Assembly (NCBI GenBank): GCA_017979445.1
Contig: CM030711.1
Location: forward strand, 7,471,221-7,535,220
DNA length: 64,000 nucleotides
From: Akebia trifoliata
Lineage: Eukaryota > Streptophyta > Magnoliopsida > Ranunculales > Lardizabalaceae
Direction: 5' to 3'
Position numbers and translations under genes: made by a program. The number at the start of each line of letters is the position of its first letter. Position 1 is the stretch's first letter. This document shows, in pieces, positions 10,670-22,047 of this stretch. Under the pieces are notes generated by a model. It saw only the letters and a list, made by a program, of their open reading frames with translations, did not search any database and was not told the origin of the DNA.

Positions 10670-12934
10670 AAAAATTCCATTGAGGTCACATGAGATTAGC
10701 TGTTTTTTTTCTTTAATGTTTTTTTTTTTTTGTTGGACTTTTATTGGTTGCCCAGGTGTGACTAAACATGGGTACCTAAGCCAATAAGGGTAGATATTCC
10801 ACTCTCAGGAAAATAAAGGTCAGTTGCTTTTAAAATCTTCATTCAAACGATGACTTATAGGTTGGAATTTACTTCTACATTAAGCAATTCTATGTGGTAG
10901 GGTCGGCACTTTGATCATTGATTGGAATCATTTTCAAATAGATACAAGAGCTATTTTTTAAGAATCATTTTTAATCGTTGGATTTAAACTCTTTTTCAAG
11001 AGCTAAGATCTAATTGATACAAGTTATCAAACACTATGATTTTTTGGTAAGTAGGTTTACCAAGGGATGGACCTAATATCCATATGGTCAATCTGTCCCA
11101 AAAATGTAATGTTGCATAAAATGGGGTGCCACCTTATTTTGGTTAGGCACAGAACACTGTTTTGGATCCTTACTCTTCTAAATCAGACTCATTTAATTGT
11201 GAAATAATAGTGTAGATATAATTATCATTCATTTATACTATATATTTAATTTTAACTAGAAGGTGGCACGTGCAAAAACACATTTATCAAAAGGGCTTAT
11301 TTGTAATTTAAAATAGTGATTAAAAAGTTTTTAAAGATTTTATAATAAAAAAGATGATATTTTGTAATTTTGAAAATTAAAAAATGTGATTTTAGGGTCA
11401 TGATTGAAAATTTTCTGATTTTAACCACAATAACTATGATTATATTAAATTTAAATGTAAAGGTTGAGACATTTGTGAGATATAGTCACTTCTACTCCGC
11501 TTTCTCTCAATATAATATTAAAGAGAAGGGTATTGGACAATTTGATTTGTGTGATTAAAATATTCATTGTCAACTCTTTTTAAGAAATTTTTTTTATGAC
11601 AGGGTTTTAAATTTAATCACCTAAATTTTGTAATTTTTTTTATTATTATCGTCATTTCTCACATCACAATTTACAAATTATTATATGACTTCACATGACA
11701 ATTATCATTATCCGAGATATACTAAAAATATTGAGTTGGCAATATGAGTCTAACTTTATTGATCAATCTCGAGTTGCAATTGTATCAGTGAGTCTCTTTA
11801 GTGCCACATCATCAAGTAAAGAGTGGTCTTGTACTAAATTATTATACATAATCGAATAACTCTCCTAACTATTCTACCCGCCTCAATGTATTTTTTAGCA
11901 GACTCGAATGTACCAATGACTTGATATGATGGTTTTAAGAATTGACTCGATGAGTTGGTTTGATCGAGTTTTGGAGTTGAGTCACCTTGAAATTTAATTG
12001 AATCAAGTCAAACTCAGTCGAGTTTCGAGTCAACCCTTCATCAAATTTAGTAGAATTATCAATAGGGTTGGCTCAATTAATGTTAAGATTTTCCATTTTA
12101 TATTTTATATTAAAGTAAAAAATAATAATAATTAATGGTCAATTATTTTAATCATCCTCCCATTCAATGTCAATGAAAAATTATTAAAATCCATTAATGC
12201 TTCAAAGAGAAAAGTTAAGATTAATGCTCTAACATTGCAAAAGGCTTTACTTACTAAGAACACCTCTTTATATTTACAAATATGACTTCTTTTTTAACTT
12301 TTTTCACCTAACACCTCATACAACTATACAAATTACTAGCCCTCAATACAAGTCTTTATACCAAATATTGTTGACATCATTAATTTTTATAATTTCAAAA
12401 GAAAATTGAGCTTAAAAAGTTCACACTTGAGGATTTTAGAAAGAGATTCTATTGTCACACCAACAATCACTCATAACACCCCAAGATATGTGTTGTATGT
12501 TAAGTCTTTATTGGTGTAATATGATTGGGGTGCTCTAAGTAAAAGTTGGTGCGGTAGTAGAAGCTCTTTTTCTAGAAAAGTTCTTCCTCGTCCTGCCCTT
12601 TCTTCATATTGACCATTAAGGGAGTCTTGTCAAAAACATCTCATTAGCTTGGGGGTAATAATGTAAATTTATTCAATATTTTCATCTTTTTAAATTTACA
12701 ATTATATTTATCATCTGTATTTAAGAAGAAAAAAATAAAATTAATCAAATACAACTCATATCGTGGCAGCTTGAAATTCAAGGGTGTCATGGTCATTATC
12801 ATATTTTAATCAGATCAGACTCCATCCATTGATAGGCACATAGAGACTGGTCAATTAAATCCACAGTGAATTAATCAATAATTTATTTGATTAATTATGG
12901 AATATGGTAACATTTTCAATAATTTACATATTCT
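10670..12934. other. non-coding part of duplication A
   Basis: No coding frame. To 12330 it is collinear with 35510-37085. It includes poly-T tracts, a GCCCAGGTGTGACTAAACATG word and a CTCGAGTTTTGGAGTTGAGTC block. From 12330 to 12934 nothing is recognised except AT-rich DNA. Confidence 0.6.
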
Positions 12935-13379
12935 AAACATCTCCCTTCCCAACAAACCCAAATTTCTAACTCCAACTCCATTTAATATATATATGTCTAG
13001 TAACTTTGATTGATTATAAACTACTTTTTTCAGTTTCCAAATCGTAGTTTTGCACTTGAAAAGCATCTCCCCTCCCAACAAACCCAAATTTCAAACTCCA
13101 ACTCCATCTTATATGCATGTCCAATAAGTTTGGTTTATCATAAATCACTATTTTTTTTTTCACTCTCTAAATTAAAGTTTTGCCCTTGAAAAGCATCTCC
13201 CCACAAACCCAAATGTCAAACTCTAACTCAATTTTATATACATGTCCAAATAAGTTTGGTTGATCATAAATCACTATTTTTTTTTTCTTTTTTTTCACTC
13301 TCCAAATTAAAGTTTTGCCCTTGAAAAGCATCTCCCCACAAACCCAAATGTCAAAACTCTAACTCAATTTTATATACAT
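12935..13379. repeat. tandem repeat, about 126-134 bp unit, four partial copies
   Basis: Units begin AA(A/G)CATCTCCCC at 12935, 13061, 13191 and 13325 and contain ACAAACCCAAATKTCAAACT, TAAGTTTGGTTGATCATAAA and TCCAAATTAAAGTTTTGC. The same repeat family occurs at 20085-20620, 31290-31560 and 37290-37510. The copia LTR is inserted in the fourth unit. Confidence 0.85.
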
Positions 13380-13913
13380 TGTTACAATTCAATACCAGCC
13401 CAAATTGGGAAAAGCTCACATTTATAGTCCAAGTCCAATAATTATTTAGAGTCTAATTTCTAGAATCTTCTTAGAGAAAACTCTAGATGTTTTTAGATAA
13501 GAGAAAAATAGAAGATTCTAGAATTGAAGATATTTTGGTAGAAAATTCTAGACTAATAGATATTTTTAGAAAATTCTAGATGACAAAATTATAATCACTA
13601 GATTAAAAATGTATTGGCACAATTCTAGCCATTAGTTAAGGAGGTGCCACAAGTATAAATAGGGGTGAGTCCTCTCATTTTGTAATCAAGTAGTAAGAAA
13701 CAAGTTGTGAGAAATAAGTTGTGAGTAAGAGGTCTTGAGAGGTTGTAAAAAGTGTGAGTGTTTGTAAAAGTGTGTTTTTCTTAATAGAGTGTTATTTTCT
13801 TCTTCAACTTGTGAGTGATATCTTTATTGAGGGTATAGTACAAGTAAATTGTTTACTTGTTTATATCCAATATTTGTGCATTTAGAGTCAAGTACTCTAG
13901 TTTTTCCTCAACA
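13380..13913 (+). repeat. 5' LTR of a copia retrotransposon
   Basis: The LTR starts TGTTACAATTC and ends CCTCAACA (534 bp). A TATA box (TATAAATA, 13654-13661) lies in its middle, and the Met-tRNA primer-binding site begins two bases after its end. It promotes transcription of the element. No second LTR is present: the element was cut off at 15597. Tandem TCTAGA-like words fill the U3 part. Confidence 0.9.
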
Positions 13914-13915
13914 AT

Positions 13916-13927
13916 TGGTATCAGAGC
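13916..13927 (+). other. retrotransposon primer-binding site
   Basis: TGGTATCAGAGC is the complement of the 3' end of plant initiator Met-tRNA, the usual primer for copia and many gypsy elements. It starts two bases after the LTR terminal CA. Confidence 0.95.
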
Positions 13928-14038
13928 GAAGTTGCCAAGGATCGATTTTGGTGGAGCTATCTTGAGTCGTGAGGAGTTTACTACTCTACAAGATCGTTAG
14001 TCAAGTTTGTTTCGTTTAGTCGAAGCTCTGTCAACACG

Positions 14039-15596
14039 ATGGGTGACCTTCAAATAGTTGGAGGAATCAAGAAGCTCAACAACCAAAACTACAACACGTG
14101 GGCAACATGCATGGAGTCTTACCTACAAGGTCAAGACCTTTGGGAGATTGTCGGTGGTAGTGAAGTTACACAACCGACAACAGAAGATGCCAATGGCATC
14201 TTGAGAAAATGGAAGATTAAAGCAGGCAAGGCGATGTTTGCTTTAAAGACTACAATTGAAGAAGAAATGTTAGAGCACATTCGAGATGCCAAAACACTGA
14301 AAGAAGAATGAGATACCTTCGCTACACTCTTTTCAAAGAAGAACGATATAAAGTTACAACTTCTCGAGAATGAGCTGCTATCAATGGCACAACGTGATAT
14401 GACGATCGTCCAATACTTTTATAAGGTGAAGTCAATATGCCGTGAAATTTCAGAGTTAGATCCGAACGTTGCTATTAGAGAAAGCAGGATAAAAAGAATA
14501 ATTATTCATGGTTTGCGACCTGAATACCGAGGCTTTGTTGTTGCAGTACAAGGATAGTCGACACAACCATCACTTGTTGAGTTCGAAAATTTGCTTGTTG
14601 GTCAAGAAGCTTTGGCTAAGCAAATGGGAGGAGTCTTGTTGAAGGGTGAAGAGGAAGCACTCTATACAAGCAAAAGCAAAGGCAACTTCAAGCAACACGT
14701 CAGAGGTGGATCTAAAACGAATGGTGACAAGATAAGAAGTCATCAAAGAAAGGGAAGCTCTCGTCTAAAGGGAGTTTCAAAGAATCACGGTAATAGGAGA
14801 AGGTTCGAAGGCGATTGCTACAATTGTGGGAAGAAGGACCACATAGCGAAAGACTGTTGGTCTAAGAAAAAGCATGCTGAAAGTAATGCTGCTACTTCCA
14901 GTTCTAAAGAGAAAATTGAAGATGAATGGGATGCTGAGGCATTGTTTGTAAAGGAAGAAGAAGAAGTAGCTCTTACAACTACATCTAAAGGGATTGACTA
15001 CGAGAATAACTGGATCGTAGACTTGGGGTGCTCAAATCACATGACAGGTGATAAACAAAAGTTGCAAAACTTATCTGAGTACAAGGGAAGTCGTGTGGTG
15101 GTGACGGCTGACAACTCAAGGTTACCGATAGCTCACATCGGTAAGACGATAGTCACACCTCGTTATAATTCTAACCAGGTGTCACTTCAAGATGTCTACC
15201 ATGTTCCAGGAATGAAGAAAAATTTATTATCCGTGGCTCAACTAACATCATCAGGCTACTATGTATTGTTCGGTCCCCAAGATGTGAAGGTATATCGTGA
15301 CCTCAAAATCTCAGAAAAGTCAATGATGGAGGGACAACGATTGGAATCAGTTTACGTAATGTCAGCAGAGCCTGCATATGTAGATAAGACAAGAAGGAAC
15401 GAGACAGCAGATTTGTGGCATATGCGGTTGAGTCATGTTAACTATTCCAAGCTAAGTGTGCTGGTAAAGAAGTCGATGCTTAAAGGACTTCCTCAACTTG
15501 ACGTGAGAATAGATACAGTCTGTGCGAGATGTCAGTATGGTAAAGCACATCAATTACCATACGAGAAATCAAAGTTTAAAGCAAAAGAATCATTAG
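14039..15596 (+). pseudogene. copia gag-protease-preintegrase, truncated and with stops
   Basis: One frame runs from ATG 14039. A Gag region of the UBN2 type (LNNQNYNTWATCMESYL) is broken by TGA at 14309-14311. It continues in the same frame (TFATLFSKKNDIKLQLLEN) to a TAG at 14555-14557; both stops sit where tryptophan is usual. A CCHC knuckle ([14 protein letters not shown], 14816-14857) is intact. The protease motif reads [12 protein letters not shown] (15020-15028): the catalytic Asp remains but the usual Ser of DSG is Leu. A GAG-pre-integrase segment follows ([29 protein letters not shown]). Homology stops at about 15597, before the integrase core; reverse transcriptase, RNase H and the 3' LTR are missing. 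It is inactive. Confidence 0.93.
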
Positions 15597-15616
15597 AAGG
15601 TGATTCATGCATGTGA

Positions 15617-17064
15617 TTGTGATTTCATAGAACATTTTGTCTAGAAGTAAGATAAGAAACTCTTGTCTTGTGCTATGATACTTGTTCTTCTTGCACGCAT
15701 CAATGCACTTTTCACAAATTGATTAATCAGGAAGAGTAAAAAAAATGAGGTGTCGACAGGTATCATATTGAGAGATTGAAAATTGAGACCTTCACTTCCT
15801 AGCACTTGATCTTGTCATTTGTCTTTTTTTTTTTTTCCTTTTCTTTCTTTATTTTGGCTATGTGTCATTTTAGAGGTCAAAGTCTTATCAAACTAGTAAC
15901 ACCTTAGTTCAAATTCATCAAACCGACTAATATTTATTAAAGAATTTTAAAAGGAGCTGTGTTAGAGTTACATCGAAAGTGACATCATCCAGGACATTGG
16001 TGTGCACTGAACCTATGTTCCCAAAAATTGCAACCATGCCCGCATGGGCCCCGTTCTGCCCACCTAGATCATCTAAGTGCCTAAGCCTTACTGCTTGAAG
16101 GGGGGTTTCAAAAATTTGGAGTTAAAATGATAATTTTATAAAATAATTTTGTATAAATTATGTTTTAAAAGATATTTAAGCAATTTTAAAGATAAATGGT
16201 GTCTCAAATATTTAACTAACCTTGAGTTGTCACAGATTAAAAAAACTAATAGGTTGCATGTGCAAATTGACATAAAGTGCAAACTTCAGGATTTATGAAT
16301 GATTAAAATTTGTTCAAAGGAAATTTTAAAGATAATATTATCATTTAATATATTGTAAAGGTTTTTGTTGTAATTTAAAGTATTAAATTTTGAGTATAAC
16401 ATAATAAAATGATATTTCTATTATTTTAAAAATGTAAAAACTTACAAATGTGGTTATAGGGTCGTGGGATCATAATTTTATTTATTTTGACAAAGATGAC
16501 TTTAATAATAATTACTTAGATGTAAAGTTGGGGGCATTTTTTAAAATGAAACGGCTTAAACCCGTTTTTATTTTGAAACAGCTTAAATCTATTTCAATTT
16601 CTTGTTTCTAATTCATAGTTTTCTTGTAGTGCTTATTATAACAATAAAGATGAGGGTTATCAATTACTTCAATATTAACGGTTATATTTTTCATTTTTCT
16701 GACATATTAGTTGTGGTGACATTCATGTTTGCATGGTAGTTGGGTAACTTAGTACCATCTTGGTAATGATATTTACATTTTCTTTTTTGCTCTTATTTGC
16801 ATGTCTTTTACTACATATAAAAAATTGAAACATTAACTTTTTTTTTTTTTTTTTTTAAAGTCCTGCCTAGGTCCCACCTAGGCCCTAAGAGGGTCCACCA
16901 CTTAGGTCCCGCTCAACGGTTTTAACAACCTTGTAGAAAATCATAAATGCTTCTCACTAGTATCTTGATGAAAATCATCTATGGTTCTATAGGCACATCC
17001 ATGTCCAATGCCTAAAACGACGTCAATTTCAATGTTACTTCAATGCCCTTTCGTTTATATGACA
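15617..17064. other. non-coding part of the duplicated segment
   Basis: No coding frame is seen. Landmarks are TCAAACTAGTAACACC, ACATCGAAAGTGACATC and GTCCACCACTTAGGTCCCGC, all present at 45.9-46.9 kb. A poly-T tract lies at 16838-16856. Confidence 0.6.
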
Positions 17065-17910
17065 TAGGGGTGTCAATGGATAGTCGAAATCCGAATCCGA
17101 ATTCGAATTTGAAAAATCGATATTATCCAAAATTTTCAGATATAGAATTCGGATTCGGATGTTATTTTAACATTCGAATGAGTTTCGGATACGAATTCTG
17201 ATGTTACGAAATCCGATTCGAAAATATCCGCTCCGAATTGAATATATGTGTTATGTATTCATGTTACACAACAAAACTTTTATATATATATATATATCCT
17301 ATTGTGTATTCATGTTACACAACCAAATTTAATTTACAAAGTTATCTTCTCCCTCAACATAAACCCAAGAACTAGCAGTAGCCAGTAGGTGGGTTTTGTC
17401 GTTTCAACTGTGCGAACTCCTTAGTCACCCTCTTCTCCGGCGGCCGAAGAGCATCAAGCTAAGTACTCACACACACACACACACACACACATAGTTAAAC
17501 CCTTTTTTCATCTTCAAAATCCATCAATTTCAACTTCAATCTAAATAATCTTGATTTATTTTTGAAAAATCTATTTCTTCAAGTTGATGTAAAAAATACT
17601 TGATGTTTTAATTGAGTTTTTCATCATTTTTTTTTCAAAAATTAAAATTTATTTGATTTTAAGACCATTTTTTTTTTCAAAAAATCAAAGTTTATTTGAA
17701 AAAAATAGGAAAATTGATTTGGTTTTTACAGATTTGTAGGGTTTTTATCGAATCGGATAATATCAGATATTCGATATATTTTTCAAATTCAAATTTGAAT
17801 CTTGGTTTGTGATATCCGATCGGATTCTAATTTGCATTCGGATATCAATATTTTTTTTTTATATTCAAATTTGGATATAACACTATCCGATCGGATATCT
17901 ATCCGTTGAC
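17065..17910. mobile_element. non-autonomous hAT-type element, right end truncated
   Basis: It begins TAGGGGTGTCAATGGATAG after ATATGACA (17057-17064). Long imperfect inverted repeats rich in TCGAAATCCGAATCC, AATTCGGATTCGG and GATATCCGATCGG lead to TATCTATCCGTTGAC. The last bases and the right target duplication, present in the paralogue at 47067-47955, have been lost in a deletion of about 30 bp. The interior holds a (CA)n tract (17469-17491) and no transposase frame. Confidence 0.8.
17469..17491. repeat. (CA)n microsatellite inside the hAT element
   Basis: A pure CA run. The paralogous position at 47463-47523 holds a much longer (CT)n followed by (CA)n. Confidence 0.9.
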
Positions 17911-18079
17911 TTTTTTTAAGGATTTTTTATAAGTAATTTTTAATTTTTTCTAAGAAGGAATGATTGAGATATTGTAAATTTGATTTTCATTTAGGCAACC
18001 TCGTTGAATAAAAAAATATTGTTGAATTTCATAAATTTTGCAATTTTTTATTATCATCGATTCTTGCATAACAATTTTT

Positions 18080-18213
18080 AAAGAGAGCTGTTATTGGCAC
18101 CCAACTTTTACTTATTCCACCCCAATTTTTTTAAAGAAAATAAGTCAATGGTTGACAATAAGTATCTTGGGGTGCTTTTAGCAAAAGATAATTTGGCACT
18201 AGAAGTTCTCTTT
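18080..18213. mobile_element. full-length MITE, AGAGAGCT family
   Basis: The left end AAAGAGAGCTGTTATTGGCA and right end AATTTGGCACTAGAAGTTCT form imperfect terminal inverted repeats around a short centre containing TAAGTCAATGGTTGAC. It is about 130 bp long. Related copies lie at 48139-48270 (full), 9932-9993 and 35357-35420 (deleted), and a longer relative at 30726-31052. Confidence 0.75.
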
Positions 18214-18523
18214 ATTTATTTATTTTTATTTAGAGTGAAAAAAAAACATCCCACTCAATGCCAGTCACAAATTAATAAAATAAATTAATTTTGTACCACT
18301 TGAATTATCATCAAAATCCATTAATATTTGAAAAAGTAAAGTTACTCCTCAGCATAGTAAAAGACTCTACTTGCTAAGAACACCTCATTATATTAATATT
18401 TACAAATGAAACCACTTTTTTAACTTTTTTTTTCACCTAACAGCACATGAAAGTCACTTGCCACGTCAAACCTAACGAGAGTAATTTTGTAAATTGGGGG
18501 TGTATTCCCATGTCATACCAGAT

Positions 18524-19733
18524 TCAATCCAATCCATCAACTTTGCAGTTCCCGAGACACTCAAAAGCTTCGTCTAGTTTCAGAATCCAATCAAATTCGT
18601 TGTTTGCGTCTTTAGACCATTCTGCGTACCCACTCCTTATAATTCCACACAACACCAGTTCTTCAAATATCTAAATACCAAACATAAAACCAACAAAAAA
18701 AAGTTATAAAAAGGGGTGTAATTCTTAGTCCTTCTAATAATTTGAATGGATACCCTTTTGGGGGTCAATTTATTATGAATAGGTCTACATAGTTTCAGAG
18801 TCTCTTTACCAAATAGGGAATGTGTTTTGAAATTACTATGAATAGGTCTACTTACCAGGTTTACATACTTGGTAAAAATATTTATTTTGAATTAAAATGA
18901 ATCGTGTGCTAGAACGGGAATTTCACAAATGTCAATGGACAATATTGTAAATCAGGCTTTCTAAAATTATGCATCAAAATATGTTTTGAAAATATTCATA
19001 GAATAGTCAATCTATATATCAGATGTAATTTGTAGATAACTTCTTGATAAAAATGACTCTAACATGTATAGAAAAAATGTTAAATTTACTTTTAAACCTC
19101 TTTGATTTGACCAGAGTAAATTAATGGCCCCTATTTTAATTTAAATTTAAAAAAAATTAAAACAACCTTATCCTTGTGGTGTAAAGTGTACTCATGCATG
19201 ATCCATTTGGTTTTCACATTGTTGTCGATTTTGAATACTAGCCGTTGCTTGTATCCAATACACCTTTGTTCTTGATTCAAAATTTCCTCATTTCGACCAT
19301 TAGTTGTCCACACACCTATATTTCCTTTTATACTTCGTTTGGGATAAAGAGAACCTTGTGTAGACCTTTCTCTATGAGCAAAGTAATATTGTTGTGTTTT
19401 ATTGTCTCTCACATGTTCAAGTCCTGAAAAATCATAAAAATAAGTCATTATAGATTTCATTATTTAATTGAAACATGATAGGATCGGGGTTAAAGTAGAC
19501 CCGCAATCTACTAGAAACAAGAATAATTCTACTATCTTACAAAGGTGTGACCTCTTGGATCTTCAGAAATATATGTATCCATAAAATGCATACGTACCTG
19601 GGAGCTTCCATGGTTCAGACTCGTAGACTTGGCAGTCCTTAATGGGGTATGGTTGAAGTATTCCCCCATTTACCTTAGTGTTGAGATGCTCCATTAACTC
19701 GATATCGCTTGGTGAGAATTTGAAGGGCACCAT
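18524..19733 (-). CDS. small NAC-domain protein, three exons (type Y, copy Y1)
   Basis: Predicted coding exons on the minus strand are 19598-19733, 19167-19423 and 18524-18670, with GT donors and AG acceptors, joining to 179 aa without a stop. Exon 1 gives subdomains A and B (FKFSPSDIELMEHL, IKDCQVYESEPWKLP). Exon 2 gives C and D (YYFAHRERSTQGSLYPKRS, GVWTTNGRNEEIL, KTKWIMHEYTLHH). Exon 3 gives E (LVLCGIIRSG) and a short acidic tail ending VDGLD. NAC proteins bind DNA as dimers in the nucleus; this one has the domain but almost no C-terminal activation region, and the usual WKATGTDK loop reads WTTNGRNE. The intron phase at LP/G is the usual NAC one. Upstream of the GA-rich leader the promoter block seen at Y2 and Y4 is replaced by another repeat, so expression is doubtful. 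Confidence 0.8.
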
Positions 19734-20084
19734 TCTCTCTCTCTCTTTCTCTCTCTCTCAAATTTAAAGAGAAATTATCGATAATAAAAAATAAAAATAA
19801 AAATCATTGGATTTCTAATAATTTTAATATGCTACTTTGGGGGTCAATCTATAATGAATATATCTACAGAGTAGGCAAAGTGTCATTGTCAATTTTTTTT
19901 ACCAAAAAGAAAATACTTTTCGAAATCACTAAAATACCCCCTTTAATATTTTACTATAACATTACATTTTTGGGAAGGATATTTTTAAATTTAACTTGGT
20001 TTTTTTGGTAGTTGGTAAAAAAAAAAATTAATTTCAATTATAATGAATAGAGTGCTAAAAGCCTAAAACGGGAATCTCCAAATA
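19734..20084. other. CT leader tract of Y1 and a foreign repeat
   Basis: A broken CT tract (19734-19760) precedes the Y1 start codon. Beyond it the sequence is not the NAC promoter but another copy of the intronic repeat seen at 18715-18900 (GGGGGTCAATCTATAATGAA). No TATA-like element is seen at the spacing used by Y2 and Y4. Confidence 0.6.
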
Positions 20085-20620
20085 AGTTTGTTTGGTCATA
20101 AACTGTTACTTTTTAAGTCTCCAAATCCAAGTTTTGCACTTAAAAAGCAACTCCCCACAAATCCAAACTTCAAACTCTTACTCTATCTTATGTCCAACAA
20201 GCTTGGTTGATCATAAATCACTACTTTTTTTTTTTTTTTCTTTCTTTTTTCACTCTCCAAATTAAAGTTTTGCACTTGAAAAACATCTCCCAACAAACCC
20301 AAATTTCAAACTCCAACTCCATCTTATATGCATGTCCAATAAGTTTGGTTGATCATAAATCACTATTTTTTTTCTTTTTTTTTCACTCTCCAAATTAAGT
20401 TTTGCCCTTGAAAAGCATCTCCCCACAAACCCAAATGTCAAACTCTAATGCAATCTTATATATATGTACAAATAAGTTTGATTGATCGTAAACCACTACT
20501 TTCTTTTCTCACTCTTCAAATTAAAGTTAAGAAACTCCATCTTTTATATCTGATAAGTTTGATTGATAATAAATTACTACTTTATTGGATCTCCAAATCC
20601 AAGTTGCACTTCGAACATCA
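20085..20620. repeat. tandem repeat, 120-130 bp unit, about five partial copies
   Basis: Same family as 12935-13379, with units marked by ACTCCATCTTATATGCATG, AAGTTTGGTTGATCATAAA and variable poly-T. The last unit (ATCTGATAAGTTTGATTGAT) is the form shared with 37450-37500. Apparent open frames are by-products of the repeat. Confidence 0.85.
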
Positions 20621-21513
20621 GCTTCCCACATGATTGGCAGACATTGATCTGAACACATTCAAAGTGCACTTTCGGAAATCTTGAACTTTCAGAAAGACAT
20701 CAGCAAACACAAATCAAACTCCATCTTAAAACAATGATTGAAAATATACCAAGTGTTACTCATGTTCTTGATTGTATTTCCAAATAATAAAAACTTTGTT
20801 CCACAATGCATTTTTGTGGGAGTGGAATATTCCTTATCATAATAATAGACGTGTCAGACTGTTGGCTTTCCTTAAGATTGGAATCATTATCTCCAACACT
20901 ATCGATTGTTGTGGGCTTAGCACAAGCCCACTCTAAAGAGACACTGAAATCTATTGTAGCCCTAAACATCTATTGGGCTTGAATTGCTCAAGCCCTAGTC
21001 CCACAGACTTGGGTAGAGCTTGAACTATGTACCAAGCTCCATGCACCTTCCTAGCCGTACGACTAGGGGTTAAATTGGTCGGACCCGGGCCAGATCTGAG
21101 TATTTCCATATTCAGATCAAAATTTTTTATCTATATCCAAATTCGCCTTGGATCCTACTAGATAGAATCATATCTGAATCATTTTGCTTTCACTTAATCG
21201 GAATCCAACAAGCCTAAATTATTTGATTTAGGTTGAGTCGAATAATTTCGAACAAGACAATTGAGTTATTTTCGTATGCTTTCAACTTTCCATTTATTTT
21301 TGTTATTTGTTTTAATCGATAGAAAGAAGTTAAATTTTAAAATGATCGACTAAAATCACTATTAAGGTGAGAAAGGCACCCACATAATTGTAAATGGATT
21401 TTTTATTGATAAATTAGTGTTTTGATGTTCTTGAATTTATTATTTTATTGTTGATTAAATTTTTCGATCAAAGTAATTTACTTATAAAATGCCTTGATCT
21501 GATGTGTATTCCG
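20621..21513. repeat. segmental duplication copy (partner 37505-38818)
   Basis: Collinear with 37505-38818: TTACTCATGTTCTTGATTG, GACGTGTCAGACTGTTGGC, CTTCCTAGCCGTACGA and ATCGATAGAAAGAAG. The partner has an extra piece of about 440 bp at 38128-38566. A minus-strand frame at 20760-20969 (FRATIDFSVSLEWACAKP) is open here but broken in the partner, and is not recognised. Confidence 0.85.
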
Positions 21514-22047
21514 ATTACATCAGATGCTTGGAATTTCCTATAGTAAATTAACATATAGAACTTGGTCAACAACAATAATTGATAAATTCATTAATAATTC
21601 ACTTAGGTGATTAAGAAAACGAAGCCAAAATTAAATTACCCCTTTATGTTATTTTTCGTCCTCATCTTTTTCTACAAAGTGTTTAGTGCATTAGGTTCAT
21701 GTAACTGAGTTTGTGGGATATAGTAAACCCATTGAACAAAATTGGGGCAAATAACAAACCCATTGCGGACCAAAGTGCAAGCCAGTTCACTTCAACCCGG
21801 TTCATGATTTGGCAGAGTAAGAAAAAATTTATCATCAAAATAAAATCCATTAATATTTCAAAAAGTACATTACTCCATAACATTGTAAAAGACTTTACTA
21901 GCTAAGAACACCTCATTATATTAATATTTTTAAATGTGACTACTTTTTAACTTTTTTCACTTAACAGCACTTGAAAGTCACTTGCCACGTCAAACCTAAT
22001 AAGGGTAATATTGTAAATTAGGGATGTACTCCCATGTCATACTGGAT
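21514..22047. other. non-coding spacer, then 3' flank of NAC Y2
   Basis: No gene in 21514-21840. From about 21840 (ATCAAAATAAAATCCATTAA) it is the common 3' flank of type Y genes, with ACTTGAAAGTCACTTGCCAC as a landmark. Confidence 0.6.

Larger units (their letters stand above)
6985..12330. repeat. segmental duplication copy A (partner 32960-37085)
   Basis: Long collinear similarity to 32960-37085 with scattered substitutions. Shared landmarks are the TTACAAATAACTACTAATAA block (7070/33017), NAC X exon 1 (8.5/33.5 kb), a deleted MITE (9.93/35.36 kb) and the CTCGAGT/CAAGTCAAACTCAG block (11.9/36.8 kb). Copy A has extra DNA at 7199-8163 and at about 10078-10672; copy B has extra short inserts instead. 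Confidence 0.9.
15597..19765. repeat. segmental duplication copy (partner 45683-49830)
   Basis: From GAAGGTGATTCATGCATGTG onward the sequence is collinear with 45690 onward, through the AAACGGCTTAAACC block, the hAT element, the AGAGAGCT MITE and the type Y NAC gene. The left boundary is the copia truncation point; TAGAAG is shared there by the copia side and by the paralogous flank at 45683. Confidence 0.92.

Noticed and set aside
20760..20969. Minus-strand frame FRATIDFSVSLEWACAKP...
   Set aside because: The paralogous copy at 37640-37840 has frame breaks and stops, and no family was recognised. It is probably open by chance.
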